A stretch of DNA of 20,450 nucleotides from an uncultured Eubacteriales bacterium (lineage in GTDB: Bacteria > Bacillota > Clostridia > Oscillospirales > CAG-272): the NCBI GenBank assembly GCA_902491535.1, contig CABUHS010000034.1, positions 1 through 20,450 on the forward strand, written 5' to 3'. The notes beneath the pieces were generated by a model. It searched no databases and had not been told where the DNA came from. It was given only the letters and a program-made list of their open reading frames with translations. Positions 14,700 to 20,450 of the stretch are shown here, one piece after another. A program made the position numbers and the translations under genes. Within the stretch, counting starts at the first letter, position 1. The number at the start of each line of letters is the position of its first letter.

Positions 14700-15299
14700 T
14701 CACATCATACTGCTTATAAATATCTCGATACCGATAGCAATGAGAATAACGCCTCCGAATACGGTAGCTTTATCTGCAAGCGCTGTCCCGAACTTTCTTC
14801 CGATAATAATTCCGCTCAGACATATTATCATCGTAACGGCGGCAATGATCGCAGCACATAAAAGCGCCGTCGGAAGATCGTACTCAGCAATAGTAAATCC
14901 CACGGAAAGTGCGTCTATGGACGTCGCAATCCCCTGAAGTATCAGTGCGGCAAAACCGACTCCGCTACGTTCGTTACGCTCAGTTCCGCTTTTGTGCTTT
15001 GCGTCACGTATTCCCGTAAAAAGCATCTTACCGCCAATATATCCAAGAAGCAGAAGCGCTATCCACGGAATCATCTTTTCAAAGCTTTTAAAGTACTGCA
15101 TGACAGTATGAACGCATATCCATCCTATCATCGGCATAAGCGCCTGAAAAAATGCGAACACACCTGCTATGCCGCACATTCTTCGCTGCTTCATATCCGG
15201 CTCGGCAAGTCCGTTAACGAGCGAAACAGAAAATGCGTCCATTGCAAGTCCTACGCCAAGCATAATACTGTTCAGAAAAAATACAAGTCCGATATCCAT
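14700..15299 (-). CDS. mntP: Manganese efflux pump MntP
   Basis: A 199-residue inner-membrane protein with six predicted helices in two related halves. Each half carries the family's acidic signature: LGVGLAMDAFSVSLVNGL at 14-31 (Asp21) and GIATSIDALSVGF at 123-135 (Asp129). GYIGGKMLF (87-94) and the small-residue C-terminal helix are also typical. It exports Mn2+ and prevents overload. AAAGGA lies about 10 nt before the ATG. I looked for the yybP-ykoY manganese riboswitch in the 117-nt leader and did not find its conserved core. No clear promoter lies between guaB and mntP, so it may depend partly on read-through from guaB. It is followed by the AlkD-like gene. Confidence 0.93.
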   Translation of the reverse strand: MDIGLVFFLNSIMLGVGLAMDAFSVSLVNGLAEPDMKQRRMCGIAGVFAFFQALMPMIGWICVHTVMQYFKSFEKMIPWIALLLLGYIGGKMLFTGIRDAKHKSGTERNERSGVGFAALILQGIATSIDALSVGFTIAEYDLPTALLCAAIIAAVTMIICLSGIIIGRKFGTALADKATVFGGVILIAIGIEIFISSMM

Positions 15300-15350
15300 T
15301 TTGATATTTTCCTTTCGGCACCTAACTGTTGTTCTACCGCAAAATCAATA

Positions 15351-15396
15351 TGCCGCCATTCTGATCTGAGATAAAGACCAGATTAGAATGACGGCA
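15351..15396 (-). terminator. Hairpin after guaB, probable terminator or attenuator before mntP
   Basis: On the minus strand TGCCGTCATTCTAATCTG (15396-15379) pairs with 15368-15351, an 18-position stem with one G-U and one A-C pair and a 10-nt loop. It is followed by TATTGATTTT, a moderate T-rich tail, 21 nt past the guaB stop. Confidence 0.7.
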
Positions 15397-15416
15397 CTCT
15401 GAGGTTTAATATATTA

Positions 15417-16922
15417 TTACTTTATCTGAGTTGTAGAACGGAGAGTAACATCGTGATATCCGCCCTCTACGATAGACGTTGCTGAAACGAGCGTAAGTCT
15501 TGCATTCTGCTGAAGATCCGGAATTGAAGTAACTCCGCAGTTACACATGGTACTCTTCACCTTATACAGGCTTATCTCAACGTTGTCGTGAAGCGATCCT
15601 GCATATGTAACATAAGAATCGACGCCCTCTTCGAAGCTGAGCTTTCCTGCACCGCCGAGATCGTAACGTTGCCAGTTACGCGCTCTGTTCGATCCTTCTC
15701 CCCAGTATTCCTTCATATACACGCCGTTTACCATTACTTTATCCGACGGGCTTTCGTCAAATCTTGCGAAATAACGTCCGAGCATGAGGAAGTCCGCACC
15801 CATTGCAAGCGCAAGCGTCATATGATAATCGTATACGATTCCGCCGTCAGAGCAGATCGGAACATATACTCCGGTTTCACGGAAATATTCATCACGCGCA
15901 GCGGCAACTTCGATAAGAGCAGTAGCCTGTCCGCGTCCGATTCCCTTTGTCTCTCTGGTAATGCAGATAGAACCTCCGCCGATACCTACCTTTACAAAGT
16001 CAGCGCCTGCCTTTGCAAGGAAGAGGAATCCGTCGCGGTCAACAACATTTCCTGCGCCGATCTTTACTGTATCGCCGTATTCCTCGCGAACCCACTTTAT
16101 TACCTTTTCCTGCCAGCAGGTATATCCCTCGGAGGAGTCTATACACAATACGTCTGCCCCTGCACCGATAAGCGCCGGAATACGCTCGGCATAGTCACGT
16201 GTGTTTACACCCGCGCCGACAAGGAATCTTTTCTGCGAGTCAAGCAGTTCAAGCGGATTTTCTTTATGGGAAGAATAGTCCTTACGGAACACAAAATAAA
16301 GAAGGTGTCCGTTTTCATCAACTATCGGAAGAGAATTGAGCTTATGTTCCCATATAATATCGTTTGCTTCCTTAAGCGTTGTGCCTGCGGGAGCAGTAAT
16401 GAGCTTTTCAAGGGGAGTCATAAAATTCTTTACCTTTTCATCAACGCTCATACGCGAAACACGGTAGTCACGGCTAGTTACGATACCGAGCAGTTTACCG
16501 TTAGGGGTACTGTCGTCGGTTATCGCAACAGTGGAATACCCGTTTTTATTTTTCAGCGCGAGAACATCCGCAAGAGTGCTTTCGGGATCAAGATTCGATG
16601 CAGAAACTACAAATCCCGCCTTATAGCTTTTTACTCTCGAAACCATAGCAACTTCGCTCTCGATCGACTGTGCGCCGTATATAAAGGAAATACCGCCCTC
16701 TTTGGCAAGCGAGATCGCAAGCTTATCATCAGAAACCGACTGCATTATCGCCGATACAAGCGGTATATTCAACGATATCGCAGGCTCCTGTTCACCCTTT
16801 CGGTATTTTGTAAGCGGTGTTTTGAGCGAAACATTCGCAGGAATACAATCCTCTCCGGTATATCCCGGAATAAGCAGATACTCGCTGAATGTGTGACTCG
16901 GTTCGTTATAATAATAAGCCAT
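15417..16922 (-). CDS. guaB: IMP dehydrogenase, Tritrichomonas-like type
   Basis: A 501-residue enzyme that oxidises IMP to XMP with NAD+, the committed step to GMP. The catalytic loop is GIGGGSICITRETKGIGRGQ (313-332) with Cys320. The flap has WGEGSNRARNWQRYD (407-421), placing Arg419 and Tyr420 as catalytic base residues. Two CBS repeats lie at roughly 100-220 (VTSRDYRVSRMSVDEKV, LNSLPIVDENGHLLYFVFRK). From memory this is strikingly close to Tritrichomonas foetus IMPDH (Cys319, Arg418, Tyr419; ICITRE loop), rather than the usual bacterial SICTTR form. GGGGAGG is just upstream of the ATG. It has its own consensus promoter and a hairpin after its stop. Confidence 0.95.
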   Translation of the reverse strand: MAYYYNEPSHTFSEYLLIPGYTGEDCIPANVSLKTPLTKYRKGEQEPAISLNIPLVSAIMQSVSDDKLAISLAKEGGISFIYGAQSIESEVAMVSRVKSYKAGFVVSASNLDPESTLADVLALKNKNGYSTVAITDDSTPNGKLLGIVTSRDYRVSRMSVDEKVKNFMTPLEKLITAPAGTTLKEANDIIWEHKLNSLPIVDENGHLLYFVFRKDYSSHKENPLELLDSQKRFLVGAGVNTRDYAERIPALIGAGADVLCIDSSEGYTCWQEKVIKWVREEYGDTVKIGAGNVVDRDGFLFLAKAGADFVKVGIGGGSICITRETKGIGRGQATALIEVAAARDEYFRETGVYVPICSDGGIVYDYHMTLALAMGADFLMLGRYFARFDESPSDKVMVNGVYMKEYWGEGSNRARNWQRYDLGGAGKLSFEEGVDSYVTYAGSLHDNVEISLYKVKSTMCNCGVTSIPDLQQNARLTLVSATSIVEGGYHDVTLRSTTQIK

Positions 16923-16994
16923 AATACCCTCCCCTATGTGTGCAGATAAACGGTCCGCACGCTTAGTTTTTTATGTTATTTTCCTATTTTATCT

Positions 16995-17023
16995 ATTATA
17001 TCATGCGAAATTGCGAATGTCAA
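16995..17023 (-). promoter_or_regulatory. Consensus sigma-A promoter of guaB
   Basis: On the minus strand TTGACA (17023-17018), 17 nt, TATAAT (17000-16995): a perfect consensus. The spacer contains TTCGCA twice (TTCGCAATTTCGCA). The leader is about 65 nt long and shows no purine-riboswitch core. Confidence 0.93.
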
Positions 17024-17198
17024 GAAACACCGTTCTTTTAAAACACACAAATATTACAGCTATACGAAATAAAAAATCAGAAAAAGACGACAGAATTATT
17101 CCTGTACAGTGCTTTTCCGTCAAATTTTCCCCTAAAACTTATGATATACAGCCTCATAAAAGCACGCAAAATATTTTTTATATTTTTCCATTTACCTA

Positions 17199-17227
17199 TT
17201 GACAAAGTATGTTAATGGTGATATAAT
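17199..17227 (+). promoter_or_regulatory. Consensus sigma-A promoter of the metY-cysK operon
   Basis: TTGACA (17199-17204), 17 nt, TATAAT (17222-17227): a perfect consensus. Transcription would start near 17234, leaving a ~165-nt leader before metY that contains a short ORF. Confidence 0.93.
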
Positions 17228-17234
17228 CTATTCA

Positions 17235-17251
17235 CCTACTAAAAAGATAGG
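17235..17251. promoter_or_regulatory. Candidate repressor operator at the transcription start
   Basis: CCTACTAAAAAGATAGG is an imperfect dyad (CCTA...TAGG) lying over the expected transcription start of a perfect promoter. A repressor there could silence it. Rrf2-family regulators such as CymR control cysteine genes in Firmicutes, but assignment to one is inference. Confidence 0.4.
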
Positions 17252-17267
17252 CAGGAGGAAGACCGAC

Positions 17268-17357
17268 ATGGCAAATTATTTTGAAAAGCTTGTACGTGAA
17301 AATTTCCGATTCGGACGAATGTACATATCATATACCCCGTTCTGTATTAAAATATAA
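17268..17357 (+). CDS. Possible 29-codon leader peptide upstream of metY
   Basis: ATG 17268 with AGGAGG (17253-17258) nine bases upstream, the best ribosome binding site in the operon, ending at TAA 17355-17357. The peptide begins MANYFEKLVREN and ends YTPFCIKI, with a Met at position 18 and a single Cys at position 26, three codons before the stop codon. It lies wholly in the 5' leader of a sulfur amino-acid operon, 43 nt before metY. The DNA can form alternative pairs: ATTCG 17309-17313 with CGAAT 17316-17320; ACGAAT 17315-17320 with ATTCGT 17374-17379; and TTCGT 17375-17379 with ACGAA 17383-17387 next to the metY ribosome binding site. It may be a regulatory ORF; it could also be a short functional protein. 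Confidence 0.6.
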   Translation: MANYFEKLVRENFRFGRMYISYTPFCIKI

Positions 17358-17400
17358 TATATTCATTTAAAATATTCGTAAAACGAAAGGAAATAAAAAA

Positions 17401-18681
17401 ATGAGCTACAAATTTGAAACACTTCAGCTCCACGTCGGACAGGAAAATGCAGATCCCGCAACAGACGCGCGCGCAGTACCGATATACGCCACAACATCAT
17501 ACGTATTCAAAGATTCAGCGCAGGCAGCAGGCCGTTTCGGACTTACCGAGGGCGGAAACATATATACACGTCTCATGAACCCCACATCCGATGTTTTTGA
17601 GAAAAGAATAGCGGCGCTTGAAGGCGGAGCGGCAGCACTTGCAACCGCTTCAGGTTCTGCCGCAATAACCTATGCGATCCAGAATATCGCGGTCGCAGGA
17701 GACCATATTGTTTCCGCTACCAATCTCTACGGAGGAACATACAACCTGCTCGCCAATACACTGAAAGAACAGGGACTTGAAACGACATTTGTCGATCAGT
17801 CTGATCCCGAAAATTTTGAAAAGGCAATAAAGCCGAACACAAAGCTTCTATATGCCGAAACGCTCGGCAACCCGAATTCCGATGTTCTCGACATTGAAGC
17901 AATATCCAACGTAGCACACAAACATGGTATTCCGCTTATCGTCGACAGTACCTTTGCAACGCCTTATCTTCTCCGTCCAATCGAGCATGGTGCGGATATA
18001 GTCGTTCATTCCGCAACAAAGTTTATCGGCGGTCACGGCACGGTAATGGGCGGTGTCGTTATCGACGGAGGCAAATTCGACTGGGCGCAGAATAATAAAT
18101 TCCCCGGTCTTTCAAAACCCAATCCGTCATATCACGGAGTAGTTTTCACTGAAGCATGCGGTAATATTGCATACATTATGAAGCTGCGTACTACCCTTAT
18201 GAGAGATCAGGGAGCGACAATATCCCCATTCAACTCATTCCTTCTTCTTCAGGGACTCGAGACGCTTTCTCTCCGTGTCGAGCGCCATGTCGAAAATGCT
18301 CTCAAGGTAGTAGAGTTTCTTAAAAACCATCCTCAGGTGGAAAAGGTCAACCATCCGTCGCTCGCTTCCGGAAAGCAGAAGGAGCTTTACGACCGTTATT
18401 TTGAAAACGGCGCAGGCTCGATATTTACCTTTGAAATAAAGGGCGATGCAGAAACCGCGAAGAAATTTACCGAAAGTCTCAGTCTGTTCTCGCTGCTCGC
18501 CAACGTAGCAGACGTAAAATCGCTCGTTATTCATCCTGCGTCGACTACACATTCTCAGCTTTCGAACGATGAGCTTCTCGCATGCGGTATAAAGCCTAAC
18601 ACCGTCCGTCTTTCGATCGGAACAGAACATATCGACGATATTATCGCCGATCTTGAAGCAGGCTTCGCTGCAGTAAAATAA
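17401..18681 (+). CDS. metY: O-acetylhomoserine sulfhydrylase (aminocarboxypropyltransferase)
   Basis: A 426-residue PLP enzyme of the Cys/Met metabolism family that joins sulfide to O-acetylhomoserine to give homocysteine. Signatures: FETLQLHVGQENADPATDAR at 5-24; PIYATTSYVF at 27-36; YTRLMNPTSDVFEKRIAALE at 55-74; ETLGNPNSDVLDIEAI at 153-168; and the PLP lysine in VHSATKFIGGHGT at 202-214 (Lys207). The N-terminal HVGQ text and 426-residue length fit the OAH sulfhydrylase group rather than cystathionine gamma-synthase (~380). AAAGGA is about 9 nt before the ATG. It is the first large gene of the operon with cysK and the cysteine desulfurase. Confidence 0.95.
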   Translation: MSYKFETLQLHVGQENADPATDARAVPIYATTSYVFKDSAQAAGRFGLTEGGNIYTRLMNPTSDVFEKRIAALEGGAAALATASGSAAITYAIQNIAVAGDHIVSATNLYGGTYNLLANTLKEQGLETTFVDQSDPENFEKAIKPNTKLLYAETLGNPNSDVLDIEAISNVAHKHGIPLIVDSTFATPYLLRPIEHGADIVVHSATKFIGGHGTVMGGVVIDGGKFDWAQNNKFPGLSKPNPSYHGVVFTEACGNIAYIMKLRTTLMRDQGATISPFNSFLLLQGLETLSLRVERHVENALKVVEFLKNHPQVEKVNHPSLASGKQKELYDRYFENGAGSIFTFEIKGDAETAKKFTESLSLFSLLANVADVKSLVIHPASTTHSQLSNDELLACGIKPNTVRLSIGTEHIDDIIADLEAGFAAVK

Positions 18682-18731
18682 AATATTCAATAATTACAAA
18701 GCCGGTGCAGCACCTCTCTGACCGCAGAATC

Positions 18732-18763
18732 AGCCGGAAGAGGATAATATCCTGCTTTCGGCT
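18732..18763 (+). other. Strong intercistronic hairpin between metY and cysK
   Basis: AGCCGGAAGAGGAT and its partner at 18751-18763 form a long stem (AGCCG/CGGCT, AAG/CTT, AGGAT/ATCCT) with one G-U pair and one bulge. No T run follows, so it is unlikely to terminate; an RNA processing or stability role is possible. The gap of 112 nt also contains GGTGC-A-GCACC (18703-18713). Confidence 0.6.
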
Positions 18764-18793
18764 AAACTGATTATATTAAAGGAGATAACGAAA

Positions 18794-19726
18794 ATGTCAG
18801 CAATATACAGATCAGCAGATCAGCTTATAGGAAAAACACCTCTTCTTGAGCTTACCAATATAGAAAAAAAAGAGGGACTCAAGGCAACAGTTATAGCAAA
18901 ACTTGAATACCTCAATCCCGCAGGCTCGGTAAAGGACAGAGTCGCGCTTGAAATGATAAACGATGCGGAAGCTTCGGGAAAGCTTAAACCTGATTCCGTA
19001 ATTATCGAGCCGACGTCAGGTAACACCGGAATCGGTCTCGCCGCAGTCGCCGCCGCGAGAGGCTACCGCATAATAATCGTTATGCCCGAAACCATGTCAG
19101 TCGAGCGCAGACAGCTCATGAAGGCATACGGAGCAGAGCTTGTACTTTCCGACGGTTCAAAAGGTATGAAAGGCGCTATAGCCAAGGCAGATGAGCTTGC
19201 CGCAGAGATCCCGAACAGCTTTATCCCCGGTCAGTTTGTAAATCCCGCAAACCCGAGGGCGCACTTCAAGACTACGGGTCCTGAGATATGGGAGGACACA
19301 GACGGAAAGGTAGATATTTTCGTTGCAGGAGTCGGAACGGGAGGAACTGTTACCGGAGTCGGAGAATATCTCAAATCGAAGAATCAAAGCGTAAAAATCG
19401 TTGCAGTAGAGCCCGAATCCTCTGCGGTACTCTCGGCAGGAGTTGCAGGTCCTCACGCAATTCAGGGAATCGGTGCGGGATTTGTTCCCGATGTACTTAA
19501 TACTTCGGTATATGACGAAATAATAACCGTAAGCAATGACGACGCTTTTGCCGCAGGAAAGCTGATTGGAAAAACCGAGGGCGTTCTTGTGGGAATCTCC
19601 TCCGGCGCTGCTGCACACGCAGCTATCGAGCTGGCAAAGCGTCCCGAAAACGAAGGAAAAAATATTGTAGTTCTGCTTCCCGATACCGGGGACAGATATC
19701 TTTCAACCAAACTTTTTGCAGACTGA
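18794..19726 (+). CDS. cysK: Cysteine synthase A (O-acetylserine sulfhydrylase)
   Basis: A 310-residue PLP enzyme that makes cysteine from O-acetylserine and sulfide. The family text is complete: IGKTPLLEL at 12-20; LEYLNPAGSVKDRVA at 37-51 with PLP Lys47; EPTSGNTGIGLA at 71-82; GQFVNPANPRAHFKTTGPEIW near 146-166; the PLP-phosphate loop AGVGTGGTVTGVGEYL; and the GISSGAA and PDTGDRYLST ends. AAGGAG is 10 nt before the ATG. It is in the metY operon, with a 112-nt gap before it and only 11 nt to the desulfurase after it. Confidence 0.96.
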   Translation: MSAIYRSADQLIGKTPLLELTNIEKKEGLKATVIAKLEYLNPAGSVKDRVALEMINDAEASGKLKPDSVIIEPTSGNTGIGLAAVAAARGYRIIIVMPETMSVERRQLMKAYGAELVLSDGSKGMKGAIAKADELAAEIPNSFIPGQFVNPANPRAHFKTTGPEIWEDTDGKVDIFVAGVGTGGTVTGVGEYLKSKNQSVKIVAVEPESSAVLSAGVAGPHAIQGIGAGFVPDVLNTSVYDEIITVSNDDAFAAGKLIGKTEGVLVGISSGAAAHAAIELAKRPENEGKNIVVLLPDTGDRYLSTKLFAD

Positions 19727-19737
19727 AAGGAAAAAAT

Positions 19738-20450
19738 ATGCAGGTCTACGCGGACAATGCCGCAACAACAAAAATGAATACCGCAGCGATAGACGCTATG
19801 CTTCCCTGCTTTGACAGCGTATACGGAAATCCGTCAAGCCTTTATTCTGTCGGTCAGAAGGCAAAGGAACATCTCGAAAACGCAAGGGCGCGCATAGCAG
19901 CCTGTATCGGAGCAGCTCCGAACGAAATAATCTTTACATCAGGCGGCAGCGAAGCTGATAACCAGGCTATCGTATCCGCCGCAAAGATCGGTGAGCGCTC
20001 CGGCAAAAAGCATATCATCTCGACAGCATTTGAGCATCATGCTGTTCTTCACACGCTTGAGAGGCTCGGAAAGGACGGATTTGATATCACACTGCTCGAT
20101 GTTCCCGAAAACGGTATTATATCTCCGGAGCAGGTAAAGAATGCAATACGTCCGGACACCTGTCTTGTCACCGTCATGTATGCAAACAATGAGATCGGAA
20201 CTGTTCAGCCGGTTTCCGAGATCGGCGCGATATGCCGCGACGCAGGCGTGCTGTTCCATACCGACGCAGTTCAGGCGGCAGGTCACCTGCATATAGACGT
20301 AAAGGCGCAAAGCATCGACATGCTTTCGGCGTCAGCGCACAAGTTTCACGGTCCCAAGGGTATCGGAATTTTATATGCAAAAAAAGGAATACGGCTCACA
20401 AGTCTTATCGAAGGCGGAGCGCAGGAGCGGGGAAAACGTGCAGGAACGGA
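19738..20450 (+). CDS. Cysteine desulfurase (NifS/IscS type), N-terminal part cut by window edge
   Basis: The first 237 codons are visible, starting at ATG 19738 with AAAGGA about 7 nt upstream. The protein begins MQVYADNAATTKMNTAAIDA, the classic NifS/IscS start, and continues with GNPSSLYSVGQKAKE (30-44), FTSGGSEADNQAI (66-78), the substrate-deprotonating His101 region (AFEHHAVLHTLE), MYANNEIGTVQPV (147-159), HTDAVQAAGH (174-183), the PLP lysine in SASAHKFHGPKG (197-208, Lys202), and EGGAQERGKRAGTE. It removes sulfur from cysteine as an enzyme-bound persulfide for Fe-S clusters or tRNA thiolation. The active-site cysteine loop and any partner gene are outside the window, so iscS, nifS and a cysteine-metabolism paralogue cannot be told apart. 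Confidence 0.95.
   Translation, partial: MQVYADNAATTKMNTAAIDAMLPCFDSVYGNPSSLYSVGQKAKEHLENARARIAACIGAAPNEIIFTSGGSEADNQAIVSAAKIGERSGKKHIISTAFEHHAVLHTLERLGKDGFDITLLDVPENGIISPEQVKNAIRPDTCLVTVMYANNEIGTVQPVSEIGAICRDAGVLFHTDAVQAAGHLHIDVKAQSIDMLSASAHKFHGPKGIGILYAKKGIRLTSLIEGGAQERGKRAGT

Noticed and set aside
15300..15416. yybP-ykoY manganese riboswitch before mntP
   Set aside because: The conserved core of that riboswitch was not found in the leader.
15588..16949. Long plus-strand open frame (453 codons) opposite guaB
   Set aside because: It lies antisense to a complete, motif-verified IMP dehydrogenase, has no domain pattern, and its composition is that of a shadow frame.
16936..17202. 88-codon plus-strand open frame upstream of metY
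   Set aside because: It covers the guaB promoter and leader on the other strand, has no good ribosome binding site and ends inside the metY -35 region.
17228..17400. T-box or SAM riboswitch before metY
   Set aside because: Neither a T-box core nor the S-box conserved stems were found; the leader instead has a short ORF.

Overview
This window is a chromosomal stretch of a moderate-GC, AT-rich-promoter Firmicute of the class Clostridia, most likely an uncultured gut or rumen member of the Oscillospiraceae/Ruminococcaceae or a relative. The evidence is strong AGGAGG-type ribosome binding sites, near-consensus sigma-A promoters with 17-nt spacers, Rho-independent terminators, two secreted proteins with type I dockerins, and Clostridia-like versions of PcrA, MntP, AlkD-like repair protein and cysteine biosynthesis genes. 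No rRNA, tRNA, CRISPR array, insertion sequence or phage gene was found.

Layout. 1-400 (minus): 5' end of a secreted dockerin protein with an acidic DTETDPAT repeat linker, cut by the window edge. 401-980: no gene, but a dense run of about fifteen short perfect hairpins that includes two copies of a ~75-bp palindromic repeat. 1022-1732 (minus): a membrane-anchored XRE regulator followed by a small two-helix membrane protein. 2048-3531 (minus): manA then ogt. 3730-6201 (plus): pcrA, divergent from manA and closed by a 17-bp-stem terminator. 6389-10598 (plus): a three-gene operon of a cysteine-motif flavodoxin-fold reductase, an alpha/beta hydrolase, and a TetM/EF-G-like GTPase fused to a C-terminal Rae1/YacP-type NYN ribonuclease. 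10774-12657 (plus): a secreted dockerin protein carrying five ~47-residue C-terminal repeats. 13119-13814 (plus): a two-helix membrane protein of unknown function. 13982-15299 (minus): mntP then a DNA alkylation repair protein. 15417-16922 (minus): an IMP dehydrogenase closely resembling the Tritrichomonas foetus type. 17199-20450 (plus): a sulfur operon with promoter, possible operator, 29-codon leader ORF, metY, cysK and a cysteine desulfurase that runs off the end.

How the genes fit together. The metY-cysK-desulfurase unit would incorporate sulfide into homocysteine and cysteine and then mobilise cysteine sulfur; its 5' leader has the features of a regulated transcript. The two dockerins share the same recognition-position residues, suggesting they dock to the same cohesin and form part of a cell-surface assembly. 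ManA, GuaB, PcrA, Ogt and the AlkD-like protein are housekeeping or repair functions.

The most unusual item is the GTPase-NYN fusion at 8004-10598. It joins a factor that by family should bind the ribosomal A-site region to a nuclease whose relative Rae1 cuts mRNA in the A site, and it lacks the TetM loop associated with tetracycline release. The second-ranked items are the hairpin array at 477-874, the leader ORF at 17268-17357, and the repeat protein at 10774-12657.
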